This document shows, piece by piece, positions 37,601-45,390 of a DNA stretch of 64,000 bases (position 1 is the first letter of the stretch; each line of letters starts with the position of its first letter). The stretch is from Bacteroidaceae bacterium (GTDB lineage Bacteria > Bacteroidota > Bacteroidia > Bacteroidales > Bacteroidaceae), in NCBI GenBank assembly GCA_017617315.1, contig JAFZWM010000018.1:40990-104989 (forward strand). The letters are read 5' to 3'. The translations under genes and the position numbers were made by a program. The notes beneath the pieces are model-generated. The model saw nothing but the letters and a program-made list of their open reading frames with translations, ran no database searches and was not told the origin of the DNA.

Positions 37601-37771
37601 GCCCAACGACGGCGCTTGCGCTATTACCTGCACCTGATTGTTGGTTATGTCGGGCGTTGAGTCGAACGGAAGCTGCGAGAGCGACCATCCGCCCCAAACC
37701 GCAAGAGCCACAGTGAGAAGGCATATTGTAAGTTTGTTCTCGATAGAGAATTTTATCAGTTTCTGAAACAT
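34652..37771 (-). CDS. Heavy-metal RND efflux pump (CusA/CzcA-like)
   Basis: The 1039-residue inner-membrane proton/metal antiporter has twelve expected membrane segments and two large periplasmic domains. Typical segments are ENKLTICLLTVALAVWGGWS at the start, QLPFDSTPDITNNQVQ, NIPRVEERRSISRSGLSVI and AIDFGLIVDGAVIIVEAV, whose acidic residue belongs to the proton relay. The heavy-metal-efflux branch is clear from the DITNNQVQV region. It belongs to one operon with the adaptor and channel genes and, upstream, a small His-rich protein. Confidence 0.93.
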   Translation of the reverse strand: MFQKLIKFSIENKLTICLLTVALAVWGGWSLSQLPFDSTPDITNNQVQVIAQAPSLGAQEVEQFITTPVEMALANIPRVEERRSISRSGLSVITLVFDDDADIYWARQQVSQQLKEAEEVLPSGKGSVGLAPVSTGLGEIYHYTIRAKKGYEDKFSLTDLRTMQDWIVRKQLSGTEGVAEVSGWGGFVKQYEVAVDADRLNASGLTVADIYDALETGNENTGGSYIEKNSNQYFIRGIGLATSLEDIGKIPVKTVSGTPVLVRDVAEVRFGSATRYGAVTRNGEGEVVAGITLMLKGENFQQVIKNVKERMAQIQKSLPEGVVIEPFIDRTQLVDRVTGTITRNLIEGGLIVVFILVLFLGNYRAGLVVASVIPLSMLFAFGMMKLFGVGGNLMSLGAIDFGLIVDGAVIIVEAVCHHIAIGRDKYQGARLTQKQMDDEVLLSASKIRKSAAFGEIIIMTVYLPLLTLVGIEGKMFRPMALTIFFAILGAFILSLTYVPMASALFLSKESTHKPNLSDRLIEKLRGWYLPVITRSLDWSKTLIASMVVLFLISLFVFTRLGGEFIPSLEEGDFAAEVSMAQGTSLSQMVTSTTQAEKILKSQFPEVRQAVTRIGSAEIPTDPMPVERADLLISLIPKAEWTSAKTTEELMAKMEDALSVIPGMEVEMTQPIQMRNNELITGIRQDVAIKIYGNDLDLLEASAKQVASLIKRVDGVTEPFVEQVQGLPQIQVKYDRDRLARYGISVSTANRVFEAAFAGRRTGYVFEEDRRFDMVVRMDDALRNDVASLEELYLPLPDGGTVPLRQVADICFEDAPAQVTHEDGQRRIYVGFNVRGRDVQSTVEEIQQILDEKLNLPAGYYYTYGGQFQNLQQATDRLLVAVPLALLVIICLLYATLKNLRETLFVFSAIPLSAIGGVWTLWLRDMPFSISAGVGFIALFGVAVLNGIVLIGQFNTLEKEGVADVRTRVVEGCLLRLRPVVMTALVASLGFLPMALSTGDGAEVQRPLATVVIGGLLTATILTLVVLPSIYKTFTKNKKA

Positions 37772-37913
37772 AAATTCATTCTGATTTTTTAGAATATGAA
37801 AAACACGGATAATCCGATGCCATAGCCGGCATCAGATACACGTCGTTTTTATGAAAAAAATGGAAATATCTGCGCACGATTGACGCACGCATCAGCCTGC
37901 TGAAAATCAGAGG

Positions 37914-38315
37914 CTAAGAGAACAAAGCCGATGGAGGCGCGCGCAAGGCGTTTATCCGCGTAAGGCAAGCCGAGGTGTAAAAGACAACATCGCTCTGCCA
38001 ACGCAGAATGTTTTGGGTAGGATATAGTTCGAAGCCCGCAATCTGGCCTATCAGCGCAATGAATGCAGGCAGAAGATGATATTCGGGATTGCCGAAATCG
38101 GTTGTAGACTGTGTGAAGAAGAATTCGTTCTTCTCTACACACGCCGAGCCGTCGTCGTTGTGCGCGGTATGCGAGTCGTTGTCGGCATCATCGGCTTCGC
38201 AATGCTCAACGGTCGTACACAGCACCATTTCGTGATGATGATGCGGAACTAATGGCAGAATCATCAGCATGATTGCCGACAATGCCACAAATAATATGTA
38301 CGCGCGTCTTTTCAA
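37914..38315 (-). CDS. Small His-rich membrane or exported protein at the head of the metal-efflux operon
   Basis: The 133-residue protein starts at a TTG (38315) with a hydrophobic leader MKRRAYILFVALSAIMLMIL. The metal-ligand-like segment PHHHHEMVLCTTVEHCEADD follows, and then further His and Asp. A second hydrophobic stretch is near residues 80-95. It resembles DUF6769-type proteins found beside Bacteroidales metal pumps, although I am not certain of that label. It sits 142 bases upstream of the CusA-like gene and downstream of a TATTTTTG box. A periplasmic metal sensor or chaperone is a reasonable guess. Confidence 0.75.
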   Translation of the reverse strand: MKRRAYILFVALSAIMLMILPLVPHHHHEMVLCTTVEHCEADDADNDSHTAHNDDGSACVEKNEFFFTQSTTDFGNPEYHLLPAFIALIGQIAGFELYPTQNILRWQSDVVFYTSACLTRINALRAPPSALFS

Positions 38316-38340
38316 ACTAAAAAAAACTGATTTCCAACTG

Positions 38341-38348
38341 CAAAAATA
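38341..38348 (-). promoter_or_regulatory. Promoter -7 box for the metal-efflux operon
   Basis: The minus strand reads TATTTTTG, 26 bases before the TTG start at 38315, which supports that non-ATG start. Confidence 0.5.
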
Positions 38349-38512
38349 ACAAAAAAATTGCTTTCGGCATCGGTCTTCAGCCCGAAAAATATGATGCAGT
38401 AAATTATTCCGTCTGAGCTATTTTCGAGCCTCGGATTTCAGAAAAATATTCTATCTGATTTCGGCACACAGCAATTTATTCGAAATAAAAGTTCTTCAAT
38501 AAGCATCTTCTC

Positions 38513-39103
38513 TTATTCCGCCCTGAACCACTCTTCGGGATTCAGAGCCTCGGTCTCCTTTCGCAACTGAAACTGAAGCATAGACTTGCCTTCGTTGTCG
38601 TTGTAGACCTCGCCCACCGCCTGACGCGGCACAACAAAGTCGCCAGCCGACACGCACACGTTATACAGGCCGAAATATCCGCTTATATAACGTCCGTGGC
38701 GCACAAGAACGTTGTACAAATCGCCGTTCTTGAACACGACCGACACTTTTCCGTAGAAAATAGAGCAGGCATTAACGTTGTTGAAGTTACACAGAATCTT
38801 TACGCCTCGCTGCTGCAAGGTTACGTTCTTCTCGTTCTGAAAATGATATGTTCCATAGTGCAGGCTTATGGTGCTTATGTCGATAACCGGAAGCATGAAC
38901 GTGCCCTTGCGCTTCTCGAACTCCATTTCCAGCTGAGAAGGGGTAAGCCTCTCCCACTTGCTTGTTATTATCGAATCGTATGAGCGATAAGTGTACTCGT
39001 ATTCTATATCTTTTTCAATCTTTCGGGAAGACGAACATGACGCAAGTGTAAATAAAAAAGCCGTTACCCAACAAAATAAATATTTAGTTCTCAAAAAACT
39101 CAT
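38513..39103 (-). CDS. Lipoprotein with a degenerate LytM/M23 domain
   Basis: The protein has about 196 residues when started at the ATG at 39103 (MSFLRTKYLFCWVTAFLF, lipobox LASC). The C-terminal ~90 residues follow the M23/EnvC pattern: VVFKNGDLYNVLVRHGRYIS, SAGDFVVPRQAVGEVY and a LNPEEWF end. The zinc ligands are missing, and the usual HxH position reads QFQ. It therefore probably regulates a cell-wall amidase, as EnvC and NlpD do, rather than cutting peptidoglycan itself. A TAACTTTG box ends nine bases before the ATG, so the leader would be only a few bases long. Confidence 0.8.
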   Translation of the reverse strand: MSFLRTKYLFCWVTAFLFTLASCSSSRKIEKDIEYEYTYRSYDSIITSKWERLTPSQLEMEFEKRKGTFMLPVIDISTISLHYGTYHFQNEKNVTLQQRGVKILCNFNNVNACSIFYGKVSVVFKNGDLYNVLVRHGRYISGYFGLYNVCVSAGDFVVPRQAVGEVYNDNEGKSMLQFQLRKETEALNPEEWFRAE

Positions 39104-39112
39104 AATTCGCAG

Positions 39113-39120
39113 CAAAGTTA
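39113..39120 (-). promoter_or_regulatory. Promoter -7 box immediately before the LytM-like gene
   Basis: The minus strand reads TAACTTTG. It overlaps an alternative TTG start at 39115, which is therefore unlikely to be used. Confidence 0.45.
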
Positions 39121-39260
39121 CAAAAAAACGTGGATAATCGCATTTGATTTTTTCACATTTTTTAACAAATGTAATGTTAAATACTATTGCGTGAATCCAT
39201 TAATTTGTATTTTATGAGTCTTTCAATAGACACATTTTCATTGTTTTGATATATGTCATA

Positions 39261-41156
39261 TTACTCTTGTTTAGTTTCTTCCATAAGCAAGTCAAGCATT
39301 TCTTTTTCATGTTCAGCACAGATCGTTTCTTTCCATTGCTGACTCGCATTAGTGCCATCCGTCAAATCACTCATTTTACGTAACTTTAGGCTGCCCTTCT
39401 TAATCATGTCCTTAAAAGTGCTCTTTTTCGCCTCTGGGGACATATTAGAAAAACGAGAATTGACATTACGCTGAATTAGGCACAAGTTTCCAAATCTGTC
39501 AACGTCATCCTCCCAGCGCTCAAATGTTCCTTCTGAAGGATTGCGTGGATACCAGTGTTCCACAGAGTTGCGGAATTCAAATACGAAGTCAACATTTGGG
39601 TCTCTTTTCCAAAGCAGAAAGTCCAAATAGTTTAGTACAATATGTGGAGTATTGACTCCGAGTGAGAATTCCTTCTTTTCAAGAAATTCTCGTACGGGAC
39701 GCTTTGCTATTTCATTGATTTTATCTGTGTAATCTGGAATATCCGTATCTAGTTTGTCCACGTTAGATGATAGCCAAACCAATAATTCTGTTATCCAGTG
39801 CATTACCTTTGGTGAGGTGTAGGATACACGAAGAGCAGATTGTAGCATAAGGTTGTACGGATGGCGCCATTTGTTAGTAGATTCCCGTTGCTTGTATGCT
39901 GCAAAGCGTGTGTTGGCATAGTATGCTCGTTTATTTGATTGTTGACCAGACACGTGCAAAGATTTTAAACTCCACTCGCCATCAGATGATTCGTTGGCGT
40001 ATTCTCGTTTGATGATATACTTATCAAATAGATATCTCGTTCGAAGTAAGCAAATGATAAATTCACGAGAGAATCGTGAACGATTGATAGGCTCTCCATT
40101 TACTACTCCATAGTCCAAAACACGTTCAAAAGAGGATGTCAGTTTCTTGTCATCTAACAATTCGTAAACTAACGCATCTCCATCTCTATGTTTAATATCT
40201 GGATGAAGATTAAGATAAACTTTGAGCACATGTAGCAGAAAATATGGGAAATCTATTACACTTTCAAATCGAACTCTCGTATTATCATCCAAGTAGCCAT
40301 CCTCAGTGTCAACAGTAAAGTTTGGGAGTATTATTATCTCAGAAATAGATGCCCCAATTTTAGATGCAGATGATAACGACAACTGACGGTAATCGGTTAA
40401 TTTGAGTGAAGGAATATGCCCCCAATCCCAATCAAACAATTCTCCACGAAGAACTGGAGTAAAATGCATTTGTACATAGCCAGACATGTCACGGCATGCA
40501 TCCCATATCGTAGCAAAAACGGCTTGATCCTTCTTATTCCCTTGTAATTCACTCATCATTCTGGCCTTCAGTACATCGCTCTGTTCCAACTGCTCACCAC
40601 GGGTATTCATTATTTCGAAGTAATGATTTAGATCTGTATGGTCGGGAACCTCTATTCGATAGAGCACTACATTTTCCAGTTTCTTTACGAAATCTCTCTT
40701 GTGTTCATCCGTAAACTTATCTATATTTTCTTTAATGATGTTCAATCCACTAATAATGTTCTGCTGCAGATTGTCAACGTCATACTTGTCCCGTTCATCA
40801 TCCAATATGGAGCGGATGTGGCGAAGGGTATAGTTCGATTTGTTACGGCAGGAGAAAGACAAAGCATCCTCTTTTCCTGTATCAATTCCCAAATAACTCA
40901 GCAATAGGAATAAAGTGGTAAGACGCTGTTGCCCATCTACAACTTCATATACCCCATCATGATCCGCAACAACCAACGAACCGATGTAGTAATTCTCGCC
41001 CAAGTTAACATCATCTATATCTTCGATGAGTTGAACAATCTCTTTCTCTTCCCAAGCATAGTCACGTTGGTAGAGAGGAATGCTGTATTTAACCGACTTA
41101 AAAATAGTCGAATCAGCATCTATAATATGTAATTCAGAGACTTTATTTGTTTTCAT
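39261..41156 (-). CDS. DUF262 plus DUF1524-type HNH protein (GmrSD-like)
   Basis: The 631-residue protein has an N-terminal DUF262 domain with IPLYQRDYAWEEKEIVQLIE and the signature VVDGQQRLTTLFLLLSYLG, a ParB-like NTPase fold. A long middle part follows. The C-terminal HNH-like DUF1524 segment has EHWYPRNPSE near residue 531 and DRFGNLCLIQRNVNSRFSN around 555-572. These are the two halves found in GmrSD and BrxU type IV restriction enzymes and in SspE. It overlaps the second DUF262 gene by one base (TAATG). Anti-phage defence is inferred from family and context. Confidence 0.85.
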   Translation of the reverse strand: MKTNKVSELHIIDADSTIFKSVKYSIPLYQRDYAWEEKEIVQLIEDIDDVNLGENYYIGSLVVADHDGVYEVVDGQQRLTTLFLLLSYLGIDTGKEDALSFSCRNKSNYTLRHIRSILDDERDKYDVDNLQQNIISGLNIIKENIDKFTDEHKRDFVKKLENVVLYRIEVPDHTDLNHYFEIMNTRGEQLEQSDVLKARMMSELQGNKKDQAVFATIWDACRDMSGYVQMHFTPVLRGELFDWDWGHIPSLKLTDYRQLSLSSASKIGASISEIIILPNFTVDTEDGYLDDNTRVRFESVIDFPYFLLHVLKVYLNLHPDIKHRDGDALVYELLDDKKLTSSFERVLDYGVVNGEPINRSRFSREFIICLLRTRYLFDKYIIKREYANESSDGEWSLKSLHVSGQQSNKRAYYANTRFAAYKQRESTNKWRHPYNLMLQSALRVSYTSPKVMHWITELLVWLSSNVDKLDTDIPDYTDKINEIAKRPVREFLEKKEFSLGVNTPHIVLNYLDFLLWKRDPNVDFVFEFRNSVEHWYPRNPSEGTFERWEDDVDRFGNLCLIQRNVNSRFSNMSPEAKKSTFKDMIKKGSLKLRKMSDLTDGTNASQQWKETICAEHEKEMLDLLMEETKQE

Positions 41157-42424
41157 TATATACCACTCATTTGTTTTAATAGTTCATATAAACTTTTCTG
41201 TTCATCTGTTTCAAGAACTTGAGCTTTTATGTTTATCTGAAGATTTCCTATTTCTGTATGTAATCGTGCTAATTTAATCTTTGAAAATACAGATTTACAA
41301 TTGGTATAGTTATCTGACCGCTCGCCAACTGCGTACTTATTAACAGAATCTGCACCTAAACTATGTAAGTCTATACGAAGCATAAATGCCCATCGAAAGA
41401 GTTTATTCACACCTAACTCATCTATTTCGTGGAACTTGTCGTAATAGAACAGCAACGCAGCAAAGAAAAGATAACGCACATGTGCAAGACCTACAGATGA
41501 ATTCTTTGTGAACTGGCAGAATGGCCGTAACTGTTCAAAAGCTGGATTTGTATCCAACTCTCGTTTTATATTGGCTAATATGCGTAAATAGTGATCCACC
41601 ATCTCAAAAAAATCAAAACCAGCAATAAATGGTTCCGTTATTTGGAAATATGGTGATGCCTTGCCGGCACGATGAGCATAAGTATATGTAGAATTTGCAG
41701 GAATACCTTTGTAGGTATCAATGTCATGATCTGTGAATGTCCATGTTTTATGTCCACGAGACCAGTTCCAAATAGGAAACAGATATGCAGAAAATAACTC
41801 GCGGATTTGTGCCACATCCTTGGCTTCCCATTTCGTTACGGCATACTCCATCTCATATTTGTCGTTTTGCATTTCTCGAAGATGAAACGCTTTCAGTAAA
41901 TCATGAGGATTAAGAGCACGACCTCGAGTGTTTTGCGAGTCAAATAGTTGAAATGCCTCTGACTCTTTTCCCACTTGTATTACTACCATTTCCAATACAT
42001 TTGACAAAGCTTTTTTGAAAGATTCTTTGGTTTCCTTGTCACGCAACGAGAACCACTCACGAATATGAATGTAGTTTTCGTGAATATGTTTTTGCGTGAT
42101 TTTGTCGTAAAATTTTGTTTGCAGAATAGCATTGTCAAAATCGTCATCCAAATATTTGGATATTAATGTGAGCGAAATCAATCGTTGCTGACCATCTACC
42201 ACATCAAGCATTTGGTCAGACTTATGAAGTATGATAGTACCGATGCGATATTTATAATCTGCGAAAGTCAAACTTTGTTGAATAGCATTATTTATATCCC
42301 ATAGCATAGTATCTATACTCTGAATACTCCATTTATATGGTCTTTGGTATTCTGGTATTGCCAGATTTAACTGCAAACACTCTGATACAGGAAGAATTTT
42401 AATATTGTTTTGCATACAATGCAT
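41156..42424 (-). CDS. DUF262-only partner protein
   Basis: The 422-residue protein carries the DUF262 motifs AIPEYQRPYKWSIQSIDTM and LDVVDGQQRLISLTLISKYL, then QNTRGRALNPHDLLKAFHLR. Unlike its neighbour I find no HNH/DUF1524 segment at the C-terminus. It is translated just before the 631-residue protein with a one-base stop/start overlap, so the two probably work as a pair. The DNA is more AT-rich than the flanks, and no good Bacteroidota promoter is visible upstream, suggesting recent transfer. The start may be the first or fourth codon (two ATGs). Confidence 0.83.
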   Translation of the reverse strand: MHCMQNNIKILPVSECLQLNLAIPEYQRPYKWSIQSIDTMLWDINNAIQQSLTFADYKYRIGTIILHKSDQMLDVVDGQQRLISLTLISKYLDDDFDNAILQTKFYDKITQKHIHENYIHIREWFSLRDKETKESFKKALSNVLEMVVIQVGKESEAFQLFDSQNTRGRALNPHDLLKAFHLREMQNDKYEMEYAVTKWEAKDVAQIRELFSAYLFPIWNWSRGHKTWTFTDHDIDTYKGIPANSTYTYAHRAGKASPYFQITEPFIAGFDFFEMVDHYLRILANIKRELDTNPAFEQLRPFCQFTKNSSVGLAHVRYLFFAALLFYYDKFHEIDELGVNKLFRWAFMLRIDLHSLGADSVNKYAVGERSDNYTNCKSVFSKIKLARLHTEIGNLQINIKAQVLETDEQKSLYELLKQMSGI

Positions 42425-42592
42425 ATTATATATAAAATCCGAAACTTTGTTAATGATTTTTAGTCTTCAAATAGTAAAAAAATATTCAAAGCATATGCTC
42501 TGTCTATTTTTCACATATCCTAGTGTTGCGATTCAAAAGATAATGAAATCGTAACAAGGCATGGCAAAGTTAGCAATAAAAATCAAAAAAAC

Positions 42593-42625
42593 AAGGGCAT
42601 GTATAAAAACTCCATACATGCCCTT
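42593..42625 (-). terminator. Terminator of the glycogen operon
   Basis: AAGGGCATGTAT (42593-42604) and ATACATGCCCTT (42614-42625) form a perfect 12-base stem. On the minus strand a T-rich tract follows. It lies just after the GH57 stop. Confidence 0.9.
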
Positions 42626-42633
42626 TTATGAAA

Positions 42634-44085
42634 TTACTTCGTTTCTGTCTTCTTTGCAGACTCTGCCTTTTTCTTGGCTGCAGTTGTCTTTTTCGGAGTA
42701 GCAGCCTTCTTTGCCGTCGGCTTTTTGGCGGCTGTTTTCTTAACCGCCGTAACGGCTTTCTCGGCCTTCTCTACAACCGATGAATCCGGTTCGTATTTCT
42801 TCAGTCGGGCACGAAGTTTCTCAATCTCTCTGTCCTTTACCTCCAGTTCTTCGCTCTGGTTGTGAATGGTGGTTATCAGAGAGTTAAGTTCCTCGTTGTC
42901 CATATCAACCGGGAACAGACGGTTTACTCGGTTTATAAAGTCGCCGATGATGTTCATGTAGTTCGTAAACGCATCGTATGGTGAGTCGTAGATGCCTCTG
43001 TTAAGTCCAACCGATGTTCTCTTGGTTGTCATGAAACGGAAGTTGTTCGATGCCTGCAAATAGTCGAAGTCGCACTTTATCATCTTGTCGCTGCACATTC
43101 TAACTCTGTCGGCAACGCTGTAAAGTTTATTGAACGCCTCGCGCTGCATCTGGTTACCAAGCCAGCAGCTTATGTCGCGCTCCTCGTCTACCCACGACAT
43201 AGGATATGGCACGTCGATGCTATCGACAGGCTTCAGCTTGGTGCAGATTTCAGTTGGAGTTGAGAAGGTTATCGACTTGCTTCGGGCCAACTCCGGCAAT
43301 GCCTTGAAGAACTCCAAGATGTTTGACGACAGCGGCTGATAGATGCCCAGCGCGCAAAGTTCCATAAAGATGCAGATTACCTGCTCTTCTTTAGGAAGCT
43401 CGTCAATCCACTTTATATAAGTATCGGCAAACAGCGGATATTCGCTCCAGCTCGAATCGTTAAAGCGCAGACCGATGTCGTCGCTCAGTTTGTAGTCGCG
43501 CAGCAGAACCTTCAGATTTGGGTTCTCGATGCTCTTGTAAAGGTAATGCGGACTCTTCCATCCAAGAATGTGCTTTGCGCCTTCGGTAACAATTCCGTCG
43601 AATCCCATCTCGGCAGCCATGTTGCCAATCTCGTTGCTGTATATGAGGCTCGAGTTGCGTATCACTCTCGGCTTCTGCCCGAACACTTCCTCAATCTTCT
43701 TGCTCATGCGCAGAACTTCTTCCTTGAAGTATTCGCCGTTGGCAAGAGACGACAAGCCGTGCGAATATGGCTCGGCAAGGAACTCAACACAGCCTGTTTC
43801 TGCCAGTTTCTGAAGAAGCTCGATAACCTGCGGAGCGTACACCTCGAGCTGCTCCATAGCCACGCCCGAGATAGAGAAGGCAACCTTGAAATACTTGTTG
43901 CTGCTGTTTATCATGTCGAGCATTGCCGTAAGAGCAGGAATGTACGAGCGGTTTACAATATCGGTGATGGTACGCTCATTCTCGTAGTCGTCGTAATAGT
44001 AATGGTCGGTACCTATGTCAAAGAAACGATAGCGTCTCAAATGAATAATCTGGTGAATCTCAAAATAGAGGCATATAGTTTTCAT
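42634..44085 (-). CDS. GH57 alpha-amylase-family protein with a Lys/Ala-rich tail
   Basis: The 483-residue cytosolic glycoside hydrolase of family 57 probably trims or remodels glycogen. It opens CLYFEIHQIIHLRRYRFFDI, the family's conserved first strand, and contains VEFLAEPYSHGLSSLANGEY and FDGIVTEGAKHILGWKSPHY. After a coiled-coil helix (EELEVKDREIEKLRARLKKY), residues ~439-483 form a histone-H1-like tail almost entirely of Lys, Ala and Thr. The tail is not part of GH57. The gene closes an operon with the GT4 and debranching genes, 18 bases from the former. Confidence 0.87.
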   Translation of the reverse strand: MKTICLYFEIHQIIHLRRYRFFDIGTDHYYYDDYENERTITDIVNRSYIPALTAMLDMINSSNKYFKVAFSISGVAMEQLEVYAPQVIELLQKLAETGCVEFLAEPYSHGLSSLANGEYFKEEVLRMSKKIEEVFGQKPRVIRNSSLIYSNEIGNMAAEMGFDGIVTEGAKHILGWKSPHYLYKSIENPNLKVLLRDYKLSDDIGLRFNDSSWSEYPLFADTYIKWIDELPKEEQVICIFMELCALGIYQPLSSNILEFFKALPELARSKSITFSTPTEICTKLKPVDSIDVPYPMSWVDEERDISCWLGNQMQREAFNKLYSVADRVRMCSDKMIKCDFDYLQASNNFRFMTTKRTSVGLNRGIYDSPYDAFTNYMNIIGDFINRVNRLFPVDMDNEELNSLITTIHNQSEELEVKDREIEKLRARLKKYEPDSSVVEKAEKAVTAVKKTAAKKPTAKKAATPKKTTAAKKKAESAKKTETK

Positions 44086-44103
44086 ATTCTATGATTTAAT
44101 TCG

Positions 44104-45372
44104 TTATTTACACTTTTCAATAGTCTCGTCATACAGTTTACGGATGCGCAAGCCTACCTTCTCCCAAGTAATCTCGTCAACCTCCTTCTTTCCCTCCTCT
44201 TTCAGGTACTCGTAAAGAGAGTTGTTGGTACAGATTGAGTTGATGGCATCGGCCATTGCATGAATGTCCCAATAGTCTGTCTTTATACACTTGTCAAGAA
44301 TCTCGGCACAACCGCTCTGCTTTGAGATGATGGTTGGCACGCCGCACTGCATAGCCTCGAGAGGCGAGATTCCGAAAGGCTCGGAAACAGAAGGCATGAT
44401 GTACACATCGCTGGCCTTAAGACACTCGTAAACCTGCTTTCCCTTCATGAAACCCGGAAAATGGAAGCGGTCGGCAATGCCTCGCTTTGCAACAAGGTCA
44501 ATCATCGCATTCATCATATCGCCGCTGCCAGCCATGCAGAAGCGAATGTTCCGGCTTCGGTTAATAACCATCGTAGCAGCCTCAACAAAATATTCAGGAC
44601 CTTTCTGCATCGTTATGCGTCCGAGGAAAGTAACGACCTTCTCGCCTTCCTTCTTCTGCGGCACGATGTCCTGAATCTCCTGCGGCAGCGGATAAACGGC
44701 GTTGTGCATAGTGAAACACTTCTTAGGGTCTTGTCCGTACTTTGTGATTACGGTCTGACGCGTAAGCTCGCTCACGCACATAATGCAGTCGGCATGGTCC
44801 ATACCGTTGCGCTCAATGGCATATACGGTAGGATTAACGTTTCCGCGGCTACGGTCGAAGTCGGTTGCATGAACGTGTATGCACAAAGGCTTTCCGCTCA
44901 CCTGCTTGGCATGAATTCCTGCCGGATAAGTAAGCCAGTCGTGCGCATGTATTATATCAAACTGCTGCTGACGTGCAACAACTCCTGCAACTATCGAATA
45001 ATTGTTTATCTCTTCCTGAAGATTGTCGGGGTATCGTCCAGAGAACTCTATGCAGCCTAAATCGTTGGTCTGCATATAGTTGAAATCGGCATATATATGA
45101 TTTCTCAGGTCATAGTAAGTATCTGCCGGCATTATGTTTCCGAGTCGTTCGCAAAGATAGTTATGGTCCGGTTCGCGCCATACAACAGGCACCTTGTCCA
45201 TTGCAATAATCTTCATAAAACTCTGGTCTTCATCTCCCCAAGGCTTAGGCAGACAGAAGGTGATATCCATATCACTCTGCTGGGCTAATCCTTTGGTTAG
45301 ACCGTAACTTGCAGTACCAAGTCCGCCCAGAATGTGTGGAGGAAACTCCCATCCAAACATTAAAACTTTCAT
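44104..45372 (-). CDS. Glycogen synthase-like GT4 glycosyltransferase
   Basis: The 422-residue GT-B enzyme opens KVLMFGWEFPPHILGGLGTA, where the GGLGTA loop is like the KTGGL loop of glycogen synthases. It carries IIHAHDWLTYPAGI, the donor-domain VVTFLGRITMQKGPEYFVEA and PSVSEPFGISPLEAMQCGVP (EX7E). Position between a debranching enzyme and a GH57 enzyme points to glycogen (alpha-1,4-glucan) synthesis. It is shorter than GT5 GlgA and belongs to the GT4-like synthases of Bacteroidales. Confidence 0.87.
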   Translation of the reverse strand: MKVLMFGWEFPPHILGGLGTASYGLTKGLAQQSDMDITFCLPKPWGDEDQSFMKIIAMDKVPVVWREPDHNYLCERLGNIMPADTYYDLRNHIYADFNYMQTNDLGCIEFSGRYPDNLQEEINNYSIVAGVVARQQQFDIIHAHDWLTYPAGIHAKQVSGKPLCIHVHATDFDRSRGNVNPTVYAIERNGMDHADCIMCVSELTRQTVITKYGQDPKKCFTMHNAVYPLPQEIQDIVPQKKEGEKVVTFLGRITMQKGPEYFVEAATMVINRSRNIRFCMAGSGDMMNAMIDLVAKRGIADRFHFPGFMKGKQVYECLKASDVYIMPSVSEPFGISPLEAMQCGVPTIISKQSGCAEILDKCIKTDYWDIHAMADAINSICTNNSLYEYLKEEGKKEVDEITWEKVGLRIRKLYDETIEKCK

Positions 45373-45390
45373 ATTGGCTCCTCCTTTTTA

